Source of the DNA: a bacterium
GTDB taxonomy: Bacteria; Myxococcota_A; Bradymonadia; Bradymonadales; Bradymonadaceae
Direction: 5' to 3'
NCBI GenBank assembly: GCA_030427705.1
Contig: JAUIBR010000013.1
Location: forward strand, 62,001-126,000
DNA length: 64,000 nucleotides
Shown: in pieces, positions 14,701-19,530 of the stretch
Layout: each line of letters begins with the position of its first letter
Numbering within the stretch: position 1 is the stretch's first letter
Made by a program: the position numbers and the translations under genes
Notes under the pieces: model-generated
What the model was told of the DNA's origin: nothing
The model's input: the letters and a program-made list of their open reading frames with translations, nothing else
Database searches by the model: none

Positions 14701-15084
14701 CACATCTGCTCGCGTCCCGCCCGATAGACCCGTTGCCCGGATACCGTCGAGTCGGGTGCCCTCAACCGTGCCATCGACGACAAGCGTGACGTCGAAACTG
14801 TCACCGTCGATGAGGTCGCCAATCGTCCAAACCAGCTCGCCGCCAATTGCCGCAGGCTCAGGATGCGCGCTGGTTACATTGGTTCCGTCGATACGCAAGA
14901 GGGCGTTTTCGAACTTGGAAGGACCCTGGTTTTGAACTCGGATTTGAACCGGCAACTCACCGTTGGTGACGTCGGCTACCAAATGCGCATCCTGTTGAAC
15001 GACAACAGAAACCGCACCATTGGCCCAAGCGAGGGAGGTGAAACAGAAGACAAACAAAAATACAGAGATGGCAATGCGTCGCAT
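1..15084 (-). CDS. Giant fused surface-protein ORF (partial, >=5,028 codons)
   Basis: One minus-strand frame stays open from the start to the left edge, so the C-terminus is outside the window. I chose the ATG at 15084 (MRRIAISVFLFVFCFTSLAWA, a typical Sec signal peptide ending AWA) because GGGG lies about 9 nt upstream; an in-frame ATG at 15099 lacks a ribosome site. The frame reads as two complete-looking surface proteins in series. Residues 1-3103 end in an Asn-rich linker, a Cys motif, a membrane helix and RRR, as in MYXO-CTERM proteins. Residues from about 3104 start with a second hydrophobic segment and lipobox, then MopE motifs, a propeller, Cys repeats and a beta-helix. No stop codon or in-frame ATG separates them. 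It may be a real giant protein, a deletion fusion of two tandem genes, or an assembly collapse. Role unknown; probably surface adhesion or predation. Confidence 0.8.
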   Translation of the reverse strand, partial: MRRIAISVFLFVFCFTSLAWANGAVSVVVQQDAHLVADVTNGELPVQIRVQNQGPSKFENALLRIDGTNVTSAHPEPAAIGGELVWTIGDLIDGDSFDVTLVVDGTVEGTRLDGIRATGLSGGTRADVDGRAVALQGAGFPADKLVASADADPTDPAIQHQAGVLGGDPARIFAFVQGIDHQFYEGSLHGSRGALYANGGNRIDRASLLVALLRASGIPAVYREGTLAAADQTRLAQQAVATNGGLANAPATLSELRANPGLAIAYMDPTESYTLGATATERYAAIQALNDSDLQALLFSPDLPQEVIDYAADQHVWVEAFINNAWVAMDPAFNDAAIGDVVGTPGQELIGVPEVWRHKVIVSVYHEETETILAGGGLAFRDPSLTFTRGAGEMVGKPVTLSHTVDVNSNFGLVFYSVQVDYTAEAEIRDLERIEALEKVEGAPYEEFSTSFTSGLVDKFVTSAWVSVELLAPGQNPGEGEVVVQNLADRIGFEARNGEAADLDINFGEPNLDRVDMTTLLIQSSHLPGRVTRAATTLLDAATITAEESITAASLLDPMEEPSPQDIEGLSHYAAALTTTLTTLHSSNMGERLDRLSEYYNQRAFAERPRVTSSFARIEVATLANTYGIDLMREQIQVVGLPGAPTRNTRELKMAYGHATTEAETALIELAAGGNDVVSATTILEAALSQGIRGIFLTGQAGIEYVNSDAFVASPEAKIRLRAALTRGDSVYMPKSSVIIAGEPRLAWFEWAQDGSFIGRTDTGAGGALIQYATLIQAIVCGALLPCITPGSILVAIQGFLGYMYSLVQFGLAAAVTCGSGARGVCSKLASEAWSSAVRGFINDGIGALGMNQGDPTARAEATIVGIGFWEMGEAISLVDELGVSAALPIDGMIQGPYTFIVNWQSVQDGLNAVLSDPVMTERPFGVMAPEGGDARDAYSATSQRTLSATLARVDVQGTVDVNSSSVAGTGTVTFNSTTPQNFVLTGVSGNVSLELDGASVGNGAIDWTGGGNGFVVEDTQDFTMSGDYSATHYFEGTPAAGASGVITFGELGVIGSQLVLQTSSNAMAAWSMIDGPFLQRLRSGRLNLAGQEQTYGAYQATGATELTGQYFSAFGTTVNHNLTADGVVRLEETSGTLTFGGTQQLVSGALAFAGATGTVSVASGATADQVTLDLANVHQATVTASPATINGFQPALVDVDVTTSLAGDWSMTAQAPQDMSIRWEGGQLRVEPNPGATPGAKVINVQAEGPSGLLASDWFIYTVEVPAQDEVRLEVIENERFSTDTAGARETARLLRITHYGANRATYNLAASVDIPEFSVELASPSVSLAPGESTYVGFQVRPTGAWPSPGTSYTVTFDAVGTTTGQIDWQQTVPSIDGWMVSVEEPIVYLTPGEVKTVPVSITNTGNVGQTPTLQVATQPTIPASLAPSGSVVLPGQTEQLMLTLTGPALAPSILPEFFGVTVEVPPTAFEVERGIQGPNTSFQVALVEPETKTSMQAYFDAVRSEDIELIRGTANVAIAQDAALDGCEPSDINRLTNVLNAFKTEMSARGQADVVAAIDAALAGLAADGCQAVGLVEAIAVAVNEFSSLPNLAATMSSVGDVANGDMVTITGNIVNTSTADVGETRARLKIRRGLDQPTTLQTIDVPATAAGTATPVQFQLDSTNYLGLYVLTLEADVDGVVDERDESDNIGSIVMNVRPTDAEPSGNNPPTFTSTPPTSGSVGTSLTYTPTTNDPDGDTVFVDAPIRPPGVRFENGELTGEPLRAGDFDVVLIASDRWGATTSQEFTLSVSTIPLTNNPPRIDSRPLRRLVVGQPWTYTASASDVDGGDTVTWTAPDLPTGAVFTANGSTADVDWTPQAGDVGTHWIRLVATDSRGDTTEHRFVVRVAATAVGVDLVISNIDMSGTSTAAGTRSGSVDVTISNAGDTASTLTTDIDIYEESDFVAGRGAGDTLFGTATVPVLNPGESAVLNVAVSGAVAFESNVVFAQVDPLDVVTESDETNNVRGSSQADEPLTGTYIAVQDQPSELVLLAAEDTAYQVIDPATGLELASGDLTAESPTLVPVEYDDMGTPTPLQDAFVILADRPVQAYLTHEIFVDDFGGDFYHQDLTGNRVGKDFMLYAPTQTVNNRVIVVALEDTAITLHDGIGTTLANLGLIAGQAWEPQGLSAGVVYDLASTGNIIVHSASVTGMSVVPPADRALAAAGDVGNEFRFNIRARGPNGGAIVVMAYEDADYTVYREDGTQLTSGTVAAGDYAFQTGLGNLNGLRLVSDGPVSLIAGDISRPGVSTIDYVGEDITQVAGRLGTSILTYTFQNDGGDSVILAGPAGAAVEVDGVAATLPPFGKLVLSDSQTADIRASSPVIAQVFGGGDRYFDQGDMLRPFPSAFPEPELVLDNVSIQTVDCATDVQASVRVGSIGTAPASGQSQVELVELTNAGSVVLASDSLGSDREAGQFVDVSLAGQSQEAQGVARSWLVRIVEPSGEVLAWSAGPSGVVSSPCVNMPPTFTSMPPTDIVEGALLDYQATATDTEGDSLTFGLVVGPVGANVTANGRLTWTAGAQNARFVIAVEDTAGGVALQEFTVSVTPAPEGCTGTDDDGDGFCVPQDCNDMLGTVNPATPEVLGNGIDDDCNPLTADVISPASLDFAVFTSASTYEAFDSVRISHRLRNLSPIQAIGQATAETTVDCDGVDPAEFTQTIDLGPVSPNGNDTKHIDWQLDGTILGDCLITSVLRSGASELARSQAGFGIGTSLTGTISVSMDPVQLGNSVDLTWRVTNDGDEDAQAVVEITAPGLAQPFGTSTVTVGANGFEEDVVSVDTSTLQPGFYAVHLRVDSATVARTSFSVYEDLELQAMNVDTLEADSLGEATAEPIRYRPLGPLSGAAVSGGDLRAIWTDEGLMIEVRTEDSTEDAEDAILLRLARSGTVLGDVQWTRADGATDSAGVSEATTEGDTQIIRWTVDAATTSALAVGDTLQLLVTIRDGSAVQPREAWLWGTGISEMLDDPSIFGDILLVEPDENPNNNQNNVNNANNVNNANNANNVNNSNNGTNNVNNTNGGGPNRPETEEDGCGCASASSGPRPGSVFLVFALFGWFATRRRWSKRYIAAALAIFAIACGDDTTGTGSRSNNQNNVNNMSDSGMDASGDMTPEDFGGDDDAGRDMGTDDGPDFLIPTGQFGEECEGDADCQSGICLEGPEYNVCTRECDVFECDEGWECERFPGGGEACVPANICIDNDNDGYGAGRACLGPDCNDNNPNANPGATETCNGIDDNCDGQADEGLLNACGTCGALPAETCNGIDDDCDGNIDDGVLNACGVCGEVPVEVCNSLDDDCNGLVDDGVCGNRCAEGATRPCYEGAPLTENVGICSGGTQTCVGGIWDTCENQTLPDEETCDGLDNDCDGQPDENLLNSCGTCGPAPREICNGVDDDCDGQIDEGVLNRCGTCGPCSEGQIFPGETGFGDPTVAPAPDGGVTLGQGSIQRNAIWVPNSAENTVSRWNTRSGREEARIYIGENPSRTSVDLVGNAWVAHRGDGTASHLITNPADCIDRNNDGVIQTSRDLNGDGRITGGEVVNTAADPMLDECLKCQVRLGNPTDLVRGVAVDQDNNAWFGTWNSREVYRVDTDCNVLNVVPVGQSVYGVVIDSQGRLFTSAFTNNCISEIDTQTATVTNVHCAPGGTRYGLAIDGNNDVWYADYSNGIWQFEPDTTTWTHHVYPGADPFSLTTGMVVGLDGSVYAAGYNSSTIGKFRPSTNTWEIFSIRGADTGMTDQRNARGVTIDDDGNLWGIALGSSGLIKMRQDGVPLGTYSIVRYDNPTQGVSPYSYSDNTGFQLLNYTANEGTWRNIFDAGQLVRFRALTWTAFEPAGSQIEVRVRASDDRATLDQESWTIYYPTSPVDLFNLLPPDMRYLEMEFELTTTNTQNKPVLRDIQVFFETDDCRDPQTPCPGGQICDQLQGGCTVIPTQCGSDSACGADEYCDVNGFCRVGCRTAPDNCALGQICEPGLRRCEDRINDCFTDAECAFDNYCSPSQYCEVGCRTLPDNCPIGFECNSVAHSCDPLPPECVVDTDCATGEYCNSLGRCAAGCRVSDPTTCPAGEVCNPTRNDCETAPPMCDPMNIQPETCNGLDDNCDGQVDEGVASGSTCTIGTSGASGNEVCYGGRILCRANASVDPATPVILTGTLTDVLLPAGEYRVDENINISSFARVDDNARIIATPTDGFQITVNGSAILDSGAATFEGIGWNAGANSTMWLEGATLVGSEDGTRRHIAGVNSEFVIRNGRVTNLELNPRRVFAEFTRFESTDTRARTMMTVSDTGYIGDNQFVGVNIVPRIQNGLRITGPSVMVADNRFQYLSTAARVDGGSEFNNNELLDADLGIDIWNFASFAGDGNTVDLTDAGHVGTGVRFQSYRASVGASLTNTQIIGTSLDSGVILDPDVFSVTQPADFTGTTITGPATDRRWMLVGDGDHENVYSLAGLDGATELYLTGNVSQSAASITIDGIPIRSVNPGADWYIQNRFGATMALSNTSVEDVRFYSDPGSSSTFTNVNFLMTNTQNRTIVHSRATTSVTGCTFESQAPLTNPDQRTQRGVRADTSGVVTVTGSSFTSLEWGAYATGTGVLSVGTSVFADNNAGIVAQNSGVLDPIGTSTFIDAESTRVTYGIIMLDTAGASRLNVTSATFDMGAEDIPIALTPNDFDDANPSTLANLTYVGGQKGQGIVLRGDLDVASATLQPIGGESEYTLYDQNIDVRQGGTLVIPNGVTLKGNPSAIRLAYATGAGSTIDVQPGALLEDVTLQPVSSATINVDGATFQASPGSRSRNYMSAGNSGVLNVSNTTLVGLANRTISGIHVWNGATATITNVDSTNMDYALFMERDAVANVSGGVWEGADRFFDIRRNADLTASGVTMRDLDPAHAATGLWTQDLEDGLSIDWTTMTYDITPDDFLQQLGVNSFMTTNTLSFVGTTFTGNEMGRGFWLRNGSASGGTARSISHVETAQTEWLTAGDIAFRNGASVTFEPGTVIAA
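5725..5868 (-). other. In-frame junction: MYXO-CTERM-like anchor fused to lipoprotein signal
   Basis: Read on the minus strand, the codons run from GCGCASASS through helix VFLVFALFGWFAT and RRR (5776-5784). They continue directly as WSKRYIAAALAIFAIACGDD, whose Cys codon is at 5725-5727. The first part is a standard C-terminal anchor, which should be followed by a stop. The second is a standard lipoprotein signal (lipobox AIAC, then GDD as in neighbouring lipoproteins), which should be preceded by Met. No stop, ribosome site or ATG lies between. The only in-frame alternative starts are a GTG just before the first helix and a TTG inside the second helix. Confidence 0.75.
5770..15084 (-). other. 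Module 1: pseudo-transglutaminase/CARDB/Ig surface protein with MYXO-CTERM-like end
   Basis: Domains in order, by residue of the giant ORF. After the signal peptide, residues 175-335 resemble a transglutaminase core: His in QHVWVEAF and Asp in AWVAMDPAF are present, but the segment NRIDRASLLVALLRASGIPA has no Cys where the nucleophile is expected, so it is probably inactive. Two CARDB-like domains end in DERDESDN and TESDETNN (about 1588-1705 and 1893-2011). Ig/He_PIG-like domains begin NPPTFTS, NPPRIDS and MPPTFTS (about 1710, 1798 and 2505). Between 2011 and 2500 lies a beta-rich region that may be related to IgGFc-binding N-terminal domains (tentative). A single MopE motif (DDDGDGFCVPQDCND) lies near 2625. 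An Asn-rich linker (3022-3062) precedes Cys3074/Cys3076, a hydrophobic helix and RRR at 3101-3103. Taken alone this would be a normal 3,103-residue MYXO-CTERM-like protein. Confidence 0.65.
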
Positions 15085-15237
15085 TGGATATGACCCCATC
15101 GAAGTTGGTGTATCTATCGAGGTTTCTAGCGGTTTGCAGGGCAGAAGTCGAGCATCTCGACGCCTAAATACTGGCGAAAGCCGCATAAGCCGGTACAACA
15201 GAGGAGAATAATTTCACGTACGTCCTCGTCATACGCG
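15085..15237. promoter_or_regulatory. Divergent intergenic region with short hairpin/operator-like palindrome
   Basis: This region separates the giant minus-strand gene from the plus-strand barrel gene, so it should hold both promoters. It contains a perfect inverted repeat GTCGAG-CAT-CTCGAC at 15147-15161, which could be an operator or a small hairpin. A strong GAGGAG sits at 15201-15206. I could not identify convincing -35/-10 pairs. Confidence 0.3.
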
Positions 15238-16677
15238 ATGGACTGCAAAAACAGCGGACGACGTGTGGCTCGAATCTTTCTGACAATCTGTGTGATTGTG
15301 CTCATACCGGCATTGGTGTGGGCGCAAGATATGACGTCGACCGACGTCGCGGGTGCACAAGCTGCCCAAACTTCCAATGAACTGCTCATCGATCTGGGTT
15401 TCGGCAAGGTCGAAGAAGACTGGTTTCTTACGACACGCGCCCAATTTGGCATTGGATTTCCGGTTCCAAAGTTAGGGTGTGGTGAGTCATCAGAATCGTG
15501 CTCGACCCAGCTTCGCTTCAATCTGCAAGTGCCCGTGCGCTGGCGTGTAATCGATGAAGACCCACAAAATGACCAGCTGATCCGCGAAGAAGATTGGGAC
15601 GAAGTCTCGGACTACTTCAAGATCCTCCGCGTCATCGAATACGGCCGAAGAGGCGAGCCACTGCACGTCCGATTGGGAGAGCTTGGCTCGCTCGTCATTG
15701 GGCACGGCACGATCATGAACGGCTACTACAACGTGGTGACCGTCGACAACTTCTCGTGGGGACTGAACTTTGACGTGAACACGTCCTACGGCGGGGTCGA
15801 ATTCATGCTCGATGACTTCGTGAATCCCGCGGTCGTCGGCGGCCGCGTTTACGCGCGTCCCTGGGGTTTCATCGACCCGAGTTCGTTCTGGCACAGGTTA
15901 GCGGTGGGCTTCTCGCTCATCACCGATGTCGATGCCCCACTGGAGCTTGAGACCGACCAAAACGGCGACATCGTGGTCAACCCTGGCGTCGCACCAGAAG
16001 TCGCCGACTCCCAATTCACCGGCATCATGGGTTTCGATGTCGAACTATCTGTGGTGGATGAATCGTGGATCCACGTCATGCCGTACATGGACTTCAATAT
16101 CCATGCAGGTCAGGGGCCGGGGTACCACCTGGGCACGATGTTCAATATCTGGCCATGGGAATCGCTTGGCTTCAGCGCACGTGCCGAGTTCCGCTGGCTG
16201 AGCAACAACTACCTGCCCGACTACTACGGCCCGCTCTACAAGATCGACCGCTACCAATACTTCGGCTGGGGCGTGCCACTACCCGCCCCGAAACTGCGCG
16301 TCGCTGCTAGCCAGGACCGAGGTTCTGTCCTGGGCTTCTATGGAGACTTGGGTGTGAACGTGATGAATATCGTCACGGCGAGTGGTGCGTATCAGGACTA
16401 CCAGGGCCCGGATAATGGCGCACTGTGGCTGCGCTTGGACCTTCGGCAGGTCGGCCCCGTCAAACTGGGCGCGATGTACTACAAACAGAACTTCGACGGT
16501 GCTGACGAGATCTTTGAGCTCGATGGCGCGCTTGGCGTCTTGGAAGGCCGAGTCATGGTGTTCGGTCCCATCTTTGTGCAGGGACAGTACAGCCGACTAT
16601 GGAAGCTCCGGGACACCGGAGTTTACGAGACCGTCGATGACTGGAACGTCGGTGCTGGCGCGGCCTTTTCGTTCTGA
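15238..16677 (+). CDS. Outer-membrane beta-barrel protein
   Basis: 479 residues with an N-terminal signal peptide (hydrophobic stretch ending ALVWAQ). The body is rich in alternating aromatic/hydrophobic strands and ends in Phe (GAGAAFSF), typical of a beta-barrel inserted by BAM. The segment LGSLVIGHGTIMNGYYN is typical of uncharacterised deltaproteobacterial outer-membrane proteins; no substrate can be named. Start: the ATG at 15238 has no good ribosome site at normal distance. The strong GAGGAG at 15201-15206 would fit an in-frame ATT at 15211, so a non-standard start is possible but unproven. It is divergent from the giant surface-protein gene and is followed by a palindromic intergenic element. 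Confidence 0.7.
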   Translation: MDCKNSGRRVARIFLTICVIVLIPALVWAQDMTSTDVAGAQAAQTSNELLIDLGFGKVEEDWFLTTRAQFGIGFPVPKLGCGESSESCSTQLRFNLQVPVRWRVIDEDPQNDQLIREEDWDEVSDYFKILRVIEYGRRGEPLHVRLGELGSLVIGHGTIMNGYYNVVTVDNFSWGLNFDVNTSYGGVEFMLDDFVNPAVVGGRVYARPWGFIDPSSFWHRLAVGFSLITDVDAPLELETDQNGDIVVNPGVAPEVADSQFTGIMGFDVELSVVDESWIHVMPYMDFNIHAGQGPGYHLGTMFNIWPWESLGFSARAEFRWLSNNYLPDYYGPLYKIDRYQYFGWGVPLPAPKLRVAASQDRGSVLGFYGDLGVNVMNIVTASGAYQDYQGPDNGALWLRLDLRQVGPVKLGAMYYKQNFDGADEIFELDGALGVLEGRVMVFGPIFVQGQYSRLWKLRDTGVYETVDDWNVGAGAAFSF

Positions 16678-16856
16678 GATGGGAGGGGAGACTCGGAGAG
16701 CTCTCTTGGGAGCCTCGGAGACTCGGAGACTCGGAGAGTTTCTTCTTGGGATGATTGGCAGATCGCCACGTGCTGGCGGGGTTGCTGCGGGCCCAAACAA
16801 AAAACCCTCCGCGCCTCAGCGACTCCGAGTCTCATTGGAGAGCTCCCCGCCTCGTC
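16678..16856. repeat. Quasi-palindromic intergenic element A (CTCGGAGA microrepeats)
   Basis: The whole gap between two convergent genes is close to its own reverse complement. The left arm has CTCGGAGA at 16692, 16714, 16722 and 16730. The right arm (16801-16856) has the complementary words, e.g. GAGACTCGGAG at 16718-16728 against 16821-16833. The centre is a small hairpin CGCCA-CGTGC-TGGCG. It could act as a bidirectional terminator for the barrel gene and ugd, but there is no clean GC stem plus T tract, so it may be a mobile or structural palindrome. Confidence 0.55.
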
Positions 16857-18176
16857 TCAGAGTTCGACGGTTGGGCGGCCGATACAGAAGTAGTGGAAGC
16901 CTCTCGCTGCCATCTTGGTGGGCCGATAGAGGTTACGGCCATCAAAGATTGCGGGCGTCGCCATCAGCTCTTTCATCCGATCGAAGTCAGGGCTGCGGTA
17001 TTGGTTCCATTCGGTGTGGATCACCAACGCGTCGGCATCCTTCAGAGCCTCGTATTCGTCCTTCACAAACGTGATGGACTTGGCGAGCTCAGGATACTCT
17101 TCCTGCGCGTTCTCCATGGCCGCTGGGTCAGTGGCGACGATGGTTGCGCCGGTTTTCGCCAAAGCCTCGAACGTCACCAATGATGGGGCCTCACGAATGT
17201 CGTCGGTCTTCGGCTTGAATGACACTCCCCAGATGGCAATCTTCTTGCCGTCGAGGTTGTCGTAGTACTCGGTCAATGCTTCCAGCAACCGGGATTTCTG
17301 ACGAACGTTCACGTCTTCGACAGCGTTCAAGAGCTGCGTATCCAGTCCGTTCTCGTGGCCCAGGCGCGACAACGCACGCACATCTTTCGGGAAGCAGCTC
17401 CCGCCGTAGCCAGCGCCAGGGAAGATGAAGTGTGGTCCAATGCGCTCGTCCAAGCTCATACCCACGCGCACTTTCTCGACGTCTGCACCGACACGGTCGC
17501 AGAGGTTTGCAATCTCGTTCATGAACGAGATCTTGGTCGCGAGCATCGCGTTCGACGCATACTTGGTCATTTCCGCGCTGCGTACATCCATGTGAACGAT
17601 ACGGTCGTTGCGGCGCATGAACGGCAGGTAGAGCTCACCCACGCGCGTTGCGACATCGTCGTTCGAGCTCCCAATGATAACGCGGTCTGGAGACTGGAAG
17701 TCTTTCACCGCCGAGCCCTCTTTCAAGAACTCCGGGTTGGAAACGACATGCACTGGGATATCGGTGATTTCTTCGATGGTCGCTTTCACCTTATCGCACG
17801 TGCCAACCGGCACGGTAGACTTGCAGATGACGATCTTCTCGCTTTCCATCGACTCGCCGATGGTCTTCGCGACTTGCAGCACATACTTGAGGTCGGCCGA
17901 GCCGTCGTAGTCTGACGGCGTTCCCACCGCGATGAAGATGATCTCGGAGGCTTTGATTGCTTCTGCCGAATCGGTCGTGAAGATGAGGCGTCCGTCTTTG
18001 ACGTTTTTCGCCACGATCGGCTCAAGCCCCTCTTCGTAGATTGGGATATGGCCATCGTTCAACAGCGCGATCTTGCGCTCGTCGATGTCCACGCATCTTA
18101 CCTTGTTTCCTGCACCTGCGAGGCAAGCACCGGTGACCAATCCAACGTATCCAGTTCCAATAACAGCGACTTTCAT
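16857..18176 (-). CDS. ugd: UDP-glucose 6-dehydrogenase
   Basis: 439 residues, normal length. Oxidises UDP-glucose to UDP-glucuronate with two NAD+, in the cytoplasm, supplying uronic acid for capsule, LPS or exopolysaccharide. Visible motifs: Rossmann glycine motif GTGYVGLVTGACLAGAG (residues 7-23), the NPEFLKEGSAV substrate loop (148-157), the Lys-containing SAEMTKYASNA segment, and the catalytic Cys261 in GGSCFPKD with Lys264. The C-terminal NAD-binding half has WGVSFKPKTDDIREAPS. The ATG at 18176 follows GGAGAG at good spacing. It stands alone between a palindromic element downstream and a lipoprotein gene ending 75 nt upstream; no glycosyltransferase is next to it. Confidence 0.95.
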   Translation of the reverse strand: MKVAVIGTGYVGLVTGACLAGAGNKVRCVDIDERKIALLNDGHIPIYEEGLEPIVAKNVKDGRLIFTTDSAEAIKASEIIFIAVGTPSDYDGSADLKYVLQVAKTIGESMESEKIVICKSTVPVGTCDKVKATIEEITDIPVHVVSNPEFLKEGSAVKDFQSPDRVIIGSSNDDVATRVGELYLPFMRRNDRIVHMDVRSAEMTKYASNAMLATKISFMNEIANLCDRVGADVEKVRVGMSLDERIGPHFIFPGAGYGGSCFPKDVRALSRLGHENGLDTQLLNAVEDVNVRQKSRLLEALTEYYDNLDGKKIAIWGVSFKPKTDDIREAPSLVTFEALAKTGATIVATDPAAMENAQEEYPELAKSITFVKDEYEALKDADALVIHTEWNQYRSPDFDRMKELMATPAIFDGRNLYRPTKMAARGFHYFCIGRPTVEL

Positions 18177-18251
18177 TCATCTCTCCGCGTTTGGCGCAAA
18201 ACGAATGAGGTTCCTACCCGCTTTCATTGGTCAATTCAAGAATGGAAGGCG

Positions 18252-19466
18252 CTATGGGCCGTTGTAGCAGACCCGCACGGTTGTGCCTGATGGCGAGAAG
18301 GCCGTGGCGCATTGATACCCCGGCCGGCAATCTGCCGCGGTGTTGCATGTGGAGAGACAAGTACCGCTCATGTTCGTTGCTGTCAGGTCGGCACAGGCTT
18401 GGTTTGCACCACAAGGCACAATCGGCGGAATACATGGGATCGTGCAATATCCGCCTGGCCAATCAACTCCTTGCTCGCAAACGCCTGGAAGCATGTTGGT
18501 GGCGGTGCATTCGTTGTTGGCTGTACACGGACTGCCAACTTCGCCGTTTCCAGGCTGATTACTCACACACGTCCCTGCCTGGCAGCTCTCGCCCGCAGGG
18601 CAGCCTCCGCAGTTGACGGTCCCGTTTGGACATCCATTCGACTGAATGCCGCACTCAAAGCCCATTTGCTGGCAAGTCATTGGCTGGCACATGCAGTCGG
18701 TGTCGTTGTTGAACGTGCAATTCGTGGGACAGCAACCGTCACCGCTGGTGCAGGCCGATATCGGGGTGTTCTGGCAGACCACGTTGCAGCGGTCTGGCGA
18801 CCCAGCCATGGAGTCCTGTGTGCACGCGTCGTTGTCCACGCAGGTGGTTGGACAATCACCGTCACACAGCTCACCCGGCTCGAGCGTTCCATTGCCGCAG
18901 GTCTCAACGACGGCGCAGTCTGAGTCGTTCTGGTTGGTACATCCGTCGGGGCAGCACCCATCACCGCCTGCGCAAGTCGTGATATCCCTGAACTCACATA
19001 CGATATTGCACTGGTCTGCGTTGCCAATGCCGGTGTCAAACGTGCAGGCGTCGTTGTCGTCGCACAAGTCCAGGCAATTGCCGTCGCAGGTTTCTGGTGG
19101 TTCGACGGTGCCGTTGCCACACAAGTTGGTGCAGTCCGGGTCGTTGGACGAGTCGCATCCCATCGGACAACAACCATCTCCGCCACCACAGCTGTTCTGC
19201 GTGATGATGCACTCTGCCGTGCAGTCGTCGGAGTCTCCAACGAGCTCCGCCGTGGCACACGCCGGGGCGGCACAGCTATCCGGGCAGGCGCCTTCACCGC
19301 CTACGATCTGCGGATCGCACGCTTCGGTGTCCTGCAGCACCCCATCTCCGCACTCGGAGTTGTTGACGTTGTTGCCATTGTTCGAACTGAATTTCTTGGT
19401 CTTCGACGGCCCATCGCCACACGCGAACAAGAACAGAGCAGCACAAACAATCAATACGTACTTCAT
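18252..19466 (-). CDS. Cys-rich lipoprotein with myxobacterial-type CGNG repeats
   Basis: The ATG at 19466 follows AGG at 5-nt spacing and begins MKYVLIVCAALFLFACGDG: a lipoprotein signal with lipobox LFAC. An upstream in-frame ATG adds only six residues. After a short NNGNNVNN linker come repeated blocks of the CGNGTVEPPETCDGNC type alternating with CCPxGCxxxxDxDC blocks, roughly three of each. The last third holds CxxxxxCRPGYQC-like disulfide segments. Such repeats occur in large secreted proteins of Myxococcota; function unknown. The Cys content suggests an extracytoplasmic, disulfide-bonded protein at the outer membrane. The leader is nearly identical at DNA level to that of the next upstream gene (19531-21315), indicating a local duplication of the 5' end. 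The mature parts of the two proteins are unrelated. Confidence 0.75.
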   Translation of the reverse strand: MKYVLIVCAALFLFACGDGPSKTKKFSSNNGNNVNNSECGDGVLQDTEACDPQIVGGEGACPDSCAAPACATAELVGDSDDCTAECIITQNSCGGGDGCCPMGCDSSNDPDCTNLCGNGTVEPPETCDGNCLDLCDDNDACTFDTGIGNADQCNIVCEFRDITTCAGGDGCCPDGCTNQNDSDCAVVETCGNGTLEPGELCDGDCPTTCVDNDACTQDSMAGSPDRCNVVCQNTPISACTSGDGCCPTNCTFNNDTDCMCQPMTCQQMGFECGIQSNGCPNGTVNCGGCPAGESCQAGTCVSNQPGNGEVGSPCTANNECTATNMLPGVCEQGVDWPGGYCTIPCIPPIVPCGANQACADLTATNMSGTCLSTCNTAADCRPGYQCATAFSPSGTTVRVCYNGP

Positions 19467-19480
19467 CAAAACCTCACATT
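19411..19480 (-). repeat. Duplicated leader/RBS segment, copy 1 (copy 2 at 21260-21329)
   Basis: The 70 nt covering the ribosome site, start codon and first ~19 codons match 21260-21329 at 61 of 70 positions by eye. Identity stops just after the lipobox region and just upstream of the ribosome site. The two genes downstream encode different proteins. Confidence 0.8.
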
Positions 19481-19530
19481 CCAAGCTCGTAGACTATAGT
19501 CTCAGGCTCGATGAATTTCCATGCGTACGC

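Noticed and set aside
1-15000. Many short plus- and minus-strand ORFs in other frames
   Set aside because: They overlap the long minus-strand frame, lack domains, and show Arg/Ser/Pro-rich shadow composition typical of out-of-frame reading.
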